Shown piece by piece: positions 31,838 to 39,497 of a stretch of DNA of 64,000 nt (the first letter of the stretch is position 1; the number at the start of each line of letters is the position of its first letter). Below the pieces are notes generated by a model. That model worked only from the letters and a program-made list of their open reading frames with translations. It searched no databases and was not told where the DNA came from. The position numbers were made by a program, and so were the translations under genes. Source of the DNA: Rugamonas rubra (GTDB lineage Bacteria > Pseudomonadota > Gammaproteobacteria > Burkholderiales > Burkholderiaceae_D); contig NZ_FOTW01000005.1 in NCBI RefSeq assembly GCF_900114705.1, forward strand, positions 310,001 through 374,000. The letters run 5' to 3'.

Positions 31838-32458
31838 ATGAGCAACGAAATCAGGGCCTGGGTGCGCATGCCCTCGGCCAAACGGCTGGACCTGCTCGCC
31901 CCCACCCCCTTCGACTGGGAGGACGCCGACCTGGCGCTGGGCCTGGCCCGCACCTACCGCTGGGGCGGCCACTCGGCCTGGCCGCTGCCGCTGTCGGTGG
32001 CGCAGCACTCGATCGCCGTCATGCTGATCCGCCGCGCCGCCGGCGCCCAGCCGCCCGACCCGGTACGCGAGCTGCGCGAGCTGCTGCACGACGCCGAGGA
32101 GGGCCTGCTCGGCTTCGACTGCATCTCCGTGCTCAAACCCTTCCTCGGCGAGGCCTTCCGCGAGCTGACCCAGCGGCTGGAGCAGGCGGTGTTCCTGCGC
32201 TACGGCCTGCCGCACTGGACCAGCCGCGAACACGTCCTGCACAAGCGCGCCGACCGCCTGGCCGCCGCCAGCGAGGCGGTGCACGTGGTCGGCTGGTCGC
32301 GCCACGAGGTGCGCCGCACCCTGAAAATCAGCGCCACGCCACTCGATGTTGACCCTTTGCAACAACTATATGGCGGCACGCCGTGGGAACCATGGACTCC
32401 GGCGCTGGCCTGCGAACGTTTCCTGGAGCAATTAAATCTGCTTAAAGCACGCCTCTAA
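31838..32458 (+). CDS. HD-domain (YfbR-like) hydrolase
   Basis: A 206-residue HD-superfamily metal phosphohydrolase. The metal-binding residues appear as AQHSIAVMLI and ELLHDAEEGLLGFD, with KRADRLAAASEA in the second half. The nearest recognised type is YfbR-like deoxynucleoside 5'-monophosphatase, used in dNMP salvage; the substrate here is inferred. ATG 31838 overlaps nothing and starts the recognisable sequence AWVRMPSAKRLDLL. It lies 47 nt after the hybrid kinase in the same direction, so co-transcription is possible. Confidence 0.78.
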   Translation: MSNEIRAWVRMPSAKRLDLLAPTPFDWEDADLALGLARTYRWGGHSAWPLPLSVAQHSIAVMLIRRAAGAQPPDPVRELRELLHDAEEGLLGFDCISVLKPFLGEAFRELTQRLEQAVFLRYGLPHWTSREHVLHKRADRLAAASEAVHVVGWSRHEVRRTLKISATPLDVDPLQQLYGGTPWEPWTPALACERFLEQLNLLKARL

Positions 32459-32581
32459 GCAAGCACCAAAACAGTGCGCAAGCCGCATGGGCAGCGGCTT
32501 TGCGGCCGGTCGGGAGCGCCACTTCGCAGGCGCTTTCTCACCAAGTCCGGCTAAGCGACCGTTTTTAAAGCGCTTTTCATA

Positions 32582-32715
32582 GATATCCACACCAACTGTG
32601 GATAAGGTTGTGGGTAAGTGCCACTTGACAGCGCGGAACGCCAGCACTGATGCGGGTTTCAACAAAATGCCCAATCCACAGGCAATAATTTTTATGAATA
32701 AAATCAATGACTTAC
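32582..32715. repeat. 134-bp intergenic element, copy A (DnaA-box palindrome)
   Basis: This element aligns without gaps to 33915-34048 at about 67 percent identity by my base-by-base count. Shared blocks are GATATCCACA, CTGTGGATA, TTGACAG, GCGG, ACAAA.TGCC and AATCAATG.CTTAC. Copy A contains a perfect DnaA-box sequence TGTGGATAA (32597-32605) within an inverted repeat. It accounts for the middle of the 420-bp gap before the response regulator; no ORF is present. Confidence 0.7.
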
Positions 32716-32810
32716 AAACATGCAACTCGGCTCGTCAACGATCTTCCGCATCCGTACAAAAAATATATTTTGTGCTTAAAATAAGCTTGCCACGGCCGGC
32801 CGGGAATCCT

Positions 32811-32839
32811 TTGACAAAACATCCGCCTAGGAATAGTGT
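32811..32839 (+). promoter_or_regulatory. Sigma-70 promoter of the REC-PAS regulator
   Basis: TTGACA (32811-32816), a 17-bp spacer and TAGTGT (32834-32839), about 40 bp before the start of the regulator gene. Confidence 0.65.
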
Positions 32840-32881
32840 CACTCTACGGAACAGGTCAATTCACTCGCCACAGGAAGATGC

Positions 32882-33760
32882 ATGAACCTGAACGACGACG
32901 ACAGCACGCAATGGATGATCGATGACGAATCGAACCCCGCCGCCCCGGCCGCCAGCAAGGCCGCGCCGGCGCCGTGGAAGGTGCTGATCGTCGACGACGA
33001 CGTTGATGTGCATGTGGTGACGAAATTTTCATTGAGCAACGCCTGCTTCATGGGGCGCCGCCTGTGCTTTCTGCACGCCTACAGCGGCGACGAGGCGCTG
33101 ACCATCCTGCGCCACAGCGCCGACGTGGCGCTGGTGCTGCTCGACGTCATCATGGAGACCAGCGACGCCGGCCTGCGCGTGGCGCGGCAGATCCGCGAGG
33201 AACTCGACAACCAGTTGGTGCGCATCGTGCTGCGCACCGGCCAGCCCGGCCAGGCGCTGGAACACGGCATCATCCTCGACTACGACATCAACGACTTCTG
33301 GTGCAAGACCGACCTGACCACGCGCAAGCTGTTCACCACGGTGATCTCCTCGCTGCGCAGCTACGCCAACCTGCTGACGGCGCGCCAGCGCAGCGACGCG
33401 CTGACGGCGGCGCTGGCCAGGAGCCGGCAACTGTTGGCCGCGCTGGACCAGCACGCCATGCTGATGACGCTGAACCCCAAGGGCAAGATCACCGAGGTCA
33501 ACGACAAGCTCTGCGCCGAGCTGCAATATGCGCGCGAGGAGCTGCTGGGCCAGGGCTGCGAGGCCCTGCCGCCGCAAGCCTGGCCGGCCGAGCAGCAGGC
33601 GGCGGCCTTGGCGGCCTTGACCGGTGGCGAAGCCTGGAGCGAGGTGGTCGCCCTGCGGCGCCGCGACGGCGAGCTGCTGAAGCTGCGGCTGAGCGTGACG
33701 CCCACGTTGGACGCCGACGGCAAACCCAGTCAGTACATCGCCCTCGCCACGTCCTGTTAG
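32882..33760 (+). CDS. REC-PAS response regulator without output domain
   Basis: A 292-residue cytosolic protein. A receiver domain (about residues 32-165: KVLIVDDDVDVHVVT, phosphorylation site in LLDVIMET at Asp88) is followed by a short coiled coil and a PAS domain (about 190-290). The receiver, with RIVLRTGQPGQALEHGII and YDINDFWCKTDLTTRKLF, is of the type that heads DUF3369/HD-GYP regulators. Here there is no HD-GYP, kinase or GGDEF output; the frame stops right after PAS. It may be a stand-alone signalling adaptor or a truncated gene. AGGAAG precedes ATG 32882. The gene is flanked by the two 134-bp repeats. Confidence 0.82.
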   Translation: MNLNDDDSTQWMIDDESNPAAPAASKAAPAPWKVLIVDDDVDVHVVTKFSLSNACFMGRRLCFLHAYSGDEALTILRHSADVALVLLDVIMETSDAGLRVARQIREELDNQLVRIVLRTGQPGQALEHGIILDYDINDFWCKTDLTTRKLFTTVISSLRSYANLLTARQRSDALTAALARSRQLLAALDQHAMLMTLNPKGKITEVNDKLCAELQYAREELLGQGCEALPPQAWPAEQQAAALAALTGGEAWSEVVALRRRDGELLKLRLSVTPTLDADGKPSQYIALATSC

Positions 33761-33914
33761 TGGCATCCCCGACAACTTATGACAAGAAGCACTGTACAGG
33801 CATACAGTTGTCATCTACCGGTAATTTCGTCGAACTTCCCCGGTAAACTCCGGCATCTTGCTTTCTGCAAGTAGATGGAAGAGGCTAAGTTGCGGATTGT
33901 TAAGGGGTTTTTCG

Positions 33915-34048
33915 GATATCCACAATGGCTGTGGATATCTTTGTGGACAACCCCCTATTGACAGCCCGGAGACCCTGTAACGGTGCGGCTTACAACAAAC
34001 TGCCTATCCAAAAGGCAAAAACATAGTCCTTATAAATCAATGGCTTAC
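33915..34048. repeat. 134-bp intergenic element, copy B
   Basis: The second copy of the element at 32582-32715, same length and orientation, on the other side of the regulator gene. It keeps the TATCCACA/TGTGGATA inverted repeat (33917-33937), TTGACAGC (33958-33965) and the terminal AATCAATGGCTTAC. The rest of the 450-bp gap (33761-34211) is AT-rich and holds no gene. Confidence 0.7.
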
Positions 34049-34169
34049 GATAACCTGGTTTGCCGCCTGAAAAAATATCATGATTTTTCTTATCCATATT
34101 ATTTGTGCATAACTTAAGCCGCCGGGCGGCAAAGCGATAAATAGCACGGACGCACCAATTTCCTGCCGG

Positions 34170-34192
34170 AAAAAAAGCCCGGCAGGCCAGGC
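34170..34192 (-). terminator. Probable terminator of the 75-residue gene
   Basis: On the minus strand GCCTGG, a 4-nt loop and CCGGGC (34192-34177, one G-T pair) are followed by seven T residues (34176-34170), 20 nt past the stop of the small gene. Confidence 0.6.
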
Positions 34193-34211
34193 AAGGCGAG
34201 GCGGATCGCCG

Positions 34212-34439
34212 TCAATGGCGGGGTTTTCGCCGCTGTTCTGGATGCAATAGCACCCGTTCGATGACTTCGGGGTCGATGTTGTGGGATTTGAGGTATTCGA
34301 TGGCGCAAATCGAGCTGAAGCTGGCCTGCACCGAGATGCCCCGGTCGACCACCTCGCTGCTCTGCATATTGCTACGCAGTTGATGGATGACGGGCGGCGC
34401 GCTGGCCTGCGAAGCGTCCATGGCGGAAGCGTTGATCAT
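34212..34439 (-). CDS. Small protein of unknown function
   Basis: I do not recognise this 75-residue protein. It starts MINASAMDASQASAPP, has no membrane segment, and ends in a basic tail (LLHPEQRRKPRH) after an acidic helical stretch (IEYLKSHNIDPEVIERV). The ATG at 34439 has AAGAGA upstream; the frame remains open to 34514, but that part is unlikely. A terminator follows. The IDPEVIERVLL segment has the look of a small conserved family. Confidence 0.6.
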   Translation of the reverse strand: MINASAMDASQASAPPVIHQLRSNMQSSEVVDRGISVQASFSSICAIEYLKSHNIDPEVIERVLLHPEQRRKPRH

Positions 34440-34633
34440 GATCGGTCTCTTTTCAATGGAGGAAATCGGTCCAGGCCAATGCCAAAGCGGGGTGGCAGGG
34501 AGAGTATCGAACAATGGCGGCCAAAGTCAATGTCAGCCTTCCATCGCCGGGCGATATTTTTGTGCCACGCCGCCATGCCCGGCACGTGGAAACCCGCATG
34601 GACAGCGGCCCCGGCGGCAGCGATAATGCCGCC

Positions 34634-35209
34634 ATGACTCCTGCGACAGACCCCGACCGGCCCCGCCCGTCCTCCCTCAGCGACCTGTTCCTCTCCTTCA
34701 CCGTGCTGGCCCTGCAGGGCTTTGGCGGCGTGCTGGCCGTGGTGCAGCGCGAGCTGGTCGAGCGCAAACGCTGGCTGACGCAGGAGGAGTTCATCGAAGA
34801 ATGGGCGGTCGCCCAGATCATGCCCGGCCCCAACGTGGCCAACCTGGCGCTGATGATAGGCGGCCGCTACTTCGGCCTGCCCGGCGCGATGGCGGCGCTG
34901 TCCGGCATGCTGGCCGTGCCGCTGGTCATCGTCGTGCTGCTGGCCGTGCTGTACGGGCACTACGCCGACAACGCCGCCGTGGCCGGCGCGCTGCGCGGCA
35001 TGGCGGCCGTGTCGGCCGGCCTGATCGTCGCCACCGGCGTCAAGCTGGCCTCGGCGCTGAAGAAGCATCCATTGCCGCTGGCCTGGAGCCTGCCGCTGGC
35101 CCTGCTGGCGGTGCTGTTCATGGTGGTGTTGCACTGGCCCCTGCCCTACACCCTGGCCAGCCTGGGCGGCCTGGGCTGCGTGCTGACCTGGCGCCGGCTC
35201 AAGCCATGA
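34634..35209 (+). CDS. chrA: Chromate transporter, N-terminal-type half
   Basis: A 191-residue monodomain CHR protein. It has LFLSFTVLALQGFGGVLAVV, the family motif QIMPGPNVANLALMIGGRYFG and five to six hydrophobic helices. Short CHR proteins work in pairs, encoded side by side, to export chromate by proton antiport; this is the first of the pair. Start: ATG 34634; the open frame reaches back to 34514 over non-family sequence. Its TGA overlaps the ATG of the second half, giving coupled translation. Whether the substrate is chromate is inferred from the family. Confidence 0.88.
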   Translation: MTPATDPDRPRPSSLSDLFLSFTVLALQGFGGVLAVVQRELVERKRWLTQEEFIEEWAVAQIMPGPNVANLALMIGGRYFGLPGAMAALSGMLAVPLVIVVLLAVLYGHYADNAAVAGALRGMAAVSAGLIVATGVKLASALKKHPLPLAWSLPLALLAVLFMVVLHWPLPYTLASLGGLGCVLTWRRLKP

Positions 35210-35829
35210 GCGCGCCGCCGTTGCCGCCGTTGCCGCCGTTGCCGCCGTTGCCGCCGTTGCAATTGGTGCTGGACTGGGCCGACTGGCTCAATCTGTTCGG
35301 CCACTATTTGATGCTGTCGCTGATGTCGGTCGGCGGCGCCATCTCCACCACGGCGGAAATGCACCGCTTCCTCGTCGTCGAGCAGCACTGGTTGACCCAG
35401 GCGCAGTTCAACGACTCGATCGCCATCGCCCAGGCGGCGCCCGGACCGAACGTGCTGTTCGTCGCCCTGATGGGTTGGAATGTGGGCTTGAACGCCGGCA
35501 GCATGGCGGCCGCCCTGCTCGGTGTGGCCGTGACGATGGTCGGCATCATGCTGCCGAGCACCACGCTGACCTATCTGGCGGCGCGTTGGGGCCACCGGAA
35601 CCGCGAGCTGCGCGGCGTGCGCGCCTTCAAACAGGGCATGGCGCCGGTGGTGGTCGGCCTGCTGGTGTCGGCCGGCATCATCCTCGGCAGCGCCCACCGT
35701 GAAGCGTCGACCGACTGGCCGCTGTGGCTGCTGTCGAGCGTCGCCTGCCTGCTGATCTGGCGCACCAAGATCCACCTGCTGTGGCTGATGGCGGCCGGCG
35801 CCCTGATCGGCGGCCTGCAACTGGTCTGA
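35206..35829 (+). CDS. Chromate transporter, C-terminal-type half
   Basis: A 207-residue CHR protein coupled to the preceding one by a 4-nt overlap. Family motifs: FGHYLMLSLMSVGGAISTTAE, IAIAQAAPGPNVLFVALMGW and hydrophobic helices to the end. Residues 4-18 are an unusual Pro-Pro-Leu repeat encoded by a perfect 9-bp tandem array (35215-35259), placed before the first membrane helix. The two proteins should form an antiparallel heterodimer in the inner membrane. Confidence 0.87.
   Translation: MSAPPLPPLPPLPPLPPLQLVLDWADWLNLFGHYLMLSLMSVGGAISTTAEMHRFLVVEQHWLTQAQFNDSIAIAQAAPGPNVLFVALMGWNVGLNAGSMAAALLGVAVTMVGIMLPSTTLTYLAARWGHRNRELRGVRAFKQGMAPVVVGLLVSAGIILGSAHREASTDWPLWLLSSVACLLIWRTKIHLLWLMAAGALIGGLQLV
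35215..35259 (+). repeat. Five perfect copies of a 9-bp repeat inside a gene
   Basis: CCGCCGTTG repeated five times without a mismatch at the start of the second chromate transporter gene, encoding Pro-Pro-Leu units. Copy changes would keep the frame. Confidence 0.95.
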
Positions 35830-35894
35830 GCGGCCGTTGAATGACGAAAAATCAAGGCGCCGGGGATGCCGGCAAACCCTACAGGCGAAGAGCC

Positions 35895-35920
35895 AGGGTC
35901 GGACCCGAGGGTCCGACCCT
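35895..35920. repeat. Perfect palindrome of the GGGTCNGACCC family
   Basis: AGGGTCGGACCC, GA, then GGGTCCGACCCT: 12-bp arms with a 2-nt centre, between the chromate transporter and yceI genes, which converge here. Related palindromes are at 43619, 49166 and 54479. Confidence 0.85.
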
Positions 35921-35960
35921 AGGTTGCGCCCTTGGGTCTTAGCGGCACACCGGCCACCCT

Positions 35961-36524
35961 TTACTCTTTGACGGACTCGATGGCGAAGCTCAGGCTGACG
36001 TCGTCGCCGACGTAGGGAGCGTATTTGCCGGCGTTGAACTCGGTGCGCTTGATCTTGGCCACCGCGTTGGCGCCGCAGGCATCCTTCTTCAGCATCGGAT
36101 GCGGCATGCACTGGAACGAGGTCACGGTCAGCGTCAGCGGTTTGGTGACGCCCTTGATGGTCAGGTTGCCGTCGACCGAGGCCAGCTTGTCGCCGTCGAA
36201 GTTGAACTTGGTCGACTTGTAGGTGATGGTCGGGAACTTGGCGGTGTCGAAGAAGTCCTCGGCCTGGATGTGGCCGTTGAACACGCTGTTGCCGGTGTCG
36301 ACGGACTTGGTGTCGATCACCACGTCGACCGAACCGGTCTTGGCGGCGCGGTCCAGCGTGATCTTGCCGGTGGTGTTGTTGAAGCGGCTCTGTTGGGTGG
36401 AGTAGCCGAAGTGGCTGTACTCGAAGCGCGAGAAGGTGTGGCTGGGGTCGATATTGTAGGTCTCGGCGGCCAAGGCGGACATCGAGAAACCGGCGGCGAT
36501 CAACAGGGCAACAATTTTTTTCAT
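35961..36524 (-). CDS. yceI: YceI-family periplasmic protein
   Basis: A 187-residue protein with a Sec signal peptide (AAGFSMSALAAE, cleavage near 20) and a single YceI lipocalin domain: YNIDPSHTFSRFEYSHFGYS, VDVVIDTKSVDTG, FNGHIQAEDFFDTAKFPTI, GNLTIKGVTKPLTLTV. These proteins bind long-chain polyisoprenoids or similar lipids in the periplasm. ATG 36524 has GGAG six bases upstream. It is a second, better-conserved YceI protein beside the lipoprotein at 25836. It has two cysteines in the C-terminal half that could form a disulfide. Confidence 0.9.
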   Translation of the reverse strand: MKKIVALLIAAGFSMSALAAETYNIDPSHTFSRFEYSHFGYSTQQSRFNNTTGKITLDRAAKTGSVDVVIDTKSVDTGNSVFNGHIQAEDFFDTAKFPTITYKSTKFNFDGDKLASVDGNLTIKGVTKPLTLTVTSFQCMPHPMLKKDACGANAVAKIKRTEFNAGKYAPYVGDDVSLSFAIESVKE

Positions 36525-36948
36525 ATAGGACTCCAAAAATGGACAGGGGATTCAAGATTCGACCAGGCGGCGCGCTTCGTGCACGCGATACATCTTGCCT
36601 GGTTGTTATGATATCGAATGAACCAAATTATGCTCGCGCACTATTGGGAAGTAAAACGAAAAATTTCCCGCTTTATCATCGAAAAAATCGATAATAGCCG
36701 CATGCTAGTAACAGAAAATTCGCAAGGCTGCAGCTCTTAATACATTTTAAGCATATAGAAAGCTTTATATCTTCGTTTACCTGAACATAGGGTCGATGCC
36801 ATACTCCACGGCATCGAAGTATCCGGCCAGACTCACCACGTCGTCCAGACTGCCCTACAGCCCTCGTGCGATCCGCGAGCCAGGTACACGCAACAACCCG
36901 CCGCCGCGCGCCCACCGGCCCGCCGGCCATTACCCCTACTCCTGATTT
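36525..36948. other. Divergent regulatory region between yceI and metN
   Basis: This 424-bp gap serves a leftward and a rightward gene. The middle (36600-36780) is AT-rich and contains the inverted repeat ATCGA-AAAAA-TCGAT (about 36679-36693). Nearer metN is a perfect 7-bp hairpin CGATGCC/GGCATCG (36794-36816). I could not fit a SAM riboswitch consensus. No gene is seen. Confidence 0.45.
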
Positions 36949-37797
36949 ATGCGCAATTTGACCAGTTTCCCCGCCCCACCAACACCACCACCCGCCACGC
37001 CGCGCCCCACGCTGATCCGCATCGCCGGCGCCAACAAGACCTTCGCCCTGCCCAAGGGCGGCGACTTCCACGCCGTGCGCGACGTCACGCTGGAGGTGCG
37101 CGAAGGCGACATCTTCGGCCTGATCGGCAAGAGCGGCGCCGGCAAGTCCACCCTGCTGCGCCTGTTCAACCTGCTCGAGCGGCCCGACAGCGGCACAGTC
37201 ACCGTCGACGGCCGCGAGCTGACCGCGCTGCGCAAGAACGAGCTGCGCGACGCCCGTCGCAACATCGGCATGATCTTCCAGCAGTTCAACCTACTGCAAA
37301 ACGCCACCGTGTTCGACAACGTCGCCTTCCCGCTGCGCATCCACGGCGGCATGAACGCCGAGCAGGTCGCCGCCCGCGTCGCCGACTGCCTGGCGCTGGT
37401 CGAGCTGGGCGACAAGGCCGACAGCTACCCGGCCCAGTTGTCCGGCGGCCAAAAGCAGCGCGTCGCCATCGCCCGCGCGCTGGCCAGCGGCCCGGCCGTG
37501 CTGCTGTGCGACGAGCCCACCTCGGCGCTCGACGCCGAAACCACCCGCGCCCTGCTCGGCACCCTGCAAGACATCAACCAGCGCCTCGACGTCACCATCG
37601 TCATCGTCAGCCACGAGTTGTCGGTGCTGGGCGAGATCTGCAACCGCGTCGCCGTGATCGAGGACGGCGCCGTCGCCGAACAATTCGACCTGGCCGACAC
37701 CTCGGCCGTGCGCAAGACCGTGCTCGGCCGCGAACTGGCGCAACACAGCGCCGACATCATCGAAGCGCAAGCGCGCAAGGAGCGGGCCCATGCTTGA
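36949..37797 (+). CDS. metN: Methionine ABC transporter ATPase
   Basis: A 282-residue ATPase that powers MetNIQ uptake of D- and L-methionine. Walker A is GLIGKSGAGKSTLLR, the signature is LSGGQKQRVAIARAL, Walker B is VLLCDEPTSALD and the switch His is in IVIVSHELSVLG. An unusual Pro/Thr-rich leader of about 20 residues precedes the domain. Escherichia coli MetN has about 343 residues, including a C-terminal NIL domain that binds methionine and inhibits transport; this protein stops about 60 residues short and lacks it. It overlaps metI by 8 nt. Confidence 0.93.
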   Translation: MRNLTSFPAPPTPPPATPRPTLIRIAGANKTFALPKGGDFHAVRDVTLEVREGDIFGLIGKSGAGKSTLLRLFNLLERPDSGTVTVDGRELTALRKNELRDARRNIGMIFQQFNLLQNATVFDNVAFPLRIHGGMNAEQVAARVADCLALVELGDKADSYPAQLSGGQKQRVAIARALASGPAVLLCDEPTSALDAETTRALLGTLQDINQRLDVTIVIVSHELSVLGEICNRVAVIEDGAVAEQFDLADTSAVRKTVLGRELAQHSADIIEAQARKERAHA

Positions 37798-38485
37798 GTT
37801 CTTCACCACCGACCTGCCGGCCCGCCTGGCCCCCGTCGTCGAGATGCTGCCCGAGATGTGGGTGGCGCTGGGCCAGACCCTGACCATGCTGGGCATCGGC
37901 CTGAGCGCCGCCGTGCTGCTCGGCGGCCCGCTCGGCGTGCTGCTGTTCCTGGTGGCCGACGGCCAGTCGCTGCACAACCGCCCCGCCGCGCTGGTGCTCG
38001 GCTGGCTGGTCAACACGGTGCGCTCCTTCCCCTTCATCATCTTGCTGGTGGCGCTGGTGCCGCTCACCCGCGTCATCGCCGGCACCTCGATCGGCCCGCT
38101 GGCCGCCGCCGTGCCGTTGTCCTTCGCCGCCATCCCCTACTTCGCCCGCATGGTCGAACAGAGCCTGCGCGAGGTGCCGCGCGGCGTCATCGAGGCGGCC
38201 CACGCGATGGGCGCCACCGAGCTGCAAATCGTCACCCGCGTGCTGCTGGTCGAAGCCCGCGCCGGCCTGGTGACGGCGCTCACCGTGCTGTCGATCAGCT
38301 TCCTGTCCTACTCGGCCGTGGCCGGCGTGGTCGGCGGCGGCGGCATCGGCGACCTGGCCATCCGCTACGGCTACTACCGCTTCGAGACCGACATCATGAT
38401 CGCCACCGTGGCCATGCTGATCGTCATCGTTCAGGTGATCCAATTCACCGGCAACCGCATCGCCAAACGCATCGACAAACGTTAA
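37790..38485 (+). CDS. metI: Methionine ABC transporter permease
   Basis: A 231-residue inner-membrane permease with about five to six helices, which pairs as a dimer with MetN. Typical stretches are EMWVALGQTLTMLGIG, VNTVRSFPFIILLVAL and the cytoplasmic coupling loop VIEAAHAMGATELQIVTRVL, then LSISFLSYSAVAGVVGGGG. The start codon lies within the end of metN, so translation is coupled. It is followed by metQ after 19 nt. Confidence 0.95.
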   Translation: MLEFFTTDLPARLAPVVEMLPEMWVALGQTLTMLGIGLSAAVLLGGPLGVLLFLVADGQSLHNRPAALVLGWLVNTVRSFPFIILLVALVPLTRVIAGTSIGPLAAAVPLSFAAIPYFARMVEQSLREVPRGVIEAAHAMGATELQIVTRVLLVEARAGLVTALTVLSISFLSYSAVAGVVGGGGIGDLAIRYGYYRFETDIMIATVAMLIVIVQVIQFTGNRIAKRIDKR

Positions 38486-38504
38486 TCCCATAAGGAATAT
38501 GCAA

Positions 38505-39368
38505 ATGACCATCACCCGCCGCGCCCTGCTGCTCTCCACCCTGACCCTGGCCCTGGCCGCCGGCTCCGCCGCCGCCAAGGACCCGAAAGAACTGGTCATC
38601 GGCACCAGCACCGGCCCCTACGCCGACCAGATCAAGCTGGGCATCAAGCCCATCCTGGAAAAGCAGGGCTACAAGGTCAAACTGGTCGAGTTCAACGACT
38701 ATGTGCAGCCCAACTTCGCGCTGGCCGAGGGCTCGCTCGACGCCAACGTGTTCCAGCACGCCGTCTACCTGAACAAGTTCGCCGCCGAGCACAAGCTGGC
38801 GCTGACCGACCTGGTGCAGATCCCCACCGCGCCGATCGCCATCTACAGCCGCAAGCACAAGGCGCTGACCGAGGTGCGCGAGGGCCAGACCGTGGCCATG
38901 CCGAACGACCCGACCAACCAGGCGCGCGCGCTGGTGATGCTCGACCAACTGGGCTGGATCAAGCTGCGCGACAAGGTCGACCCGCTGCGCGCGTCGGAGA
39001 AGGACATCGTCAACAACATCAAGAAGGTCAAGCTGGTGGCGCTGGAGGCGGCGCAGCTGCCCCGCTCGCTGCAGGACACCGACTACTCCTTCATCAACGG
39101 CAACTACGCGCTGGCCTCGGGCATCCGCTTGAAGGAGGCGCTGCTGACCGAGAAGATTTCGGCCAACTACGTCAACCTGGTGGCCATCCGCAGCGCCGAC
39201 AAGGACAAGCAGTTCGCCAAGGACATCGCGGCGGCCTACCGCTCGCAGGCCTTCCTCGACGTGACCAACAAGCACTTCGCCGACTACGCCAAGACCGACG
39301 ACCAGCTGGCGCTGGAGGCGGCGGCCAAACCGGCCGCGAAGCCGGCGGCCAAACCGGCGAAGAAGTAA
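38505..39368 (+). CDS. metQ: Methionine-binding periplasmic protein
   Basis: A 287-residue NlpA/MetQ-family receptor. The mature part has LVIGTSTGPYADQI, VEFNDYVQPNFALAEG, LDANVFQHAVYL and NDPTNQARAL, all diagnostic. The N terminus is a plain signal peptide (LALAAGSAAAK) without a lipobox cysteine, so unlike NlpA/MetQ of enterobacteria it is probably soluble in the periplasm. The C terminus ends in an unusual Ala-Ala-Lys-Pro repeat tail. Start: ATG 38505 is eight bases from AAGGA, while ATG 38499 is only two. It is the last gene of metNIQ. Confidence 0.93.
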   Translation: MTITRRALLLSTLTLALAAGSAAAKDPKELVIGTSTGPYADQIKLGIKPILEKQGYKVKLVEFNDYVQPNFALAEGSLDANVFQHAVYLNKFAAEHKLALTDLVQIPTAPIAIYSRKHKALTEVREGQTVAMPNDPTNQARALVMLDQLGWIKLRDKVDPLRASEKDIVNNIKKVKLVALEAAQLPRSLQDTDYSFINGNYALASGIRLKEALLTEKISANYVNLVAIRSADKDKQFAKDIAAAYRSQAFLDVTNKHFADYAKTDDQLALEAAAKPAAKPAAKPAKK

Positions 39369-39405
39369 GTCGGCCAAGTAAGCCGGCCCAGTCAGCCGGC
39401 CCGCT

Positions 39406-39438
39406 GGCGGGAATCCATGGCAAGCATGCATTCCCGCC
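39406..39438. other. Inverted repeat downstream of metQ
   Basis: A perfect 9-bp stem GGCGGGAAT/ATTCCCGCC with a 15-nt loop, 38 nt past the metQ stop. No T tract follows, so it is an mRNA-stabilising or Rho-assisted end rather than a classical terminator. Confidence 0.5.
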
Positions 39439-39497
39439 ACTTGCCGCTCCCGCAGAGCTGGGCAGCGGCATGCCAACGGCCGTGCTAACATGCTCCC

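Noticed and set aside
36781..36948. Possible SAM riboswitch before metN
   Set aside because: There is one perfect hairpin, but I could not fit the conserved cores of SAM-I, SAM-II or SAM-IV classes.
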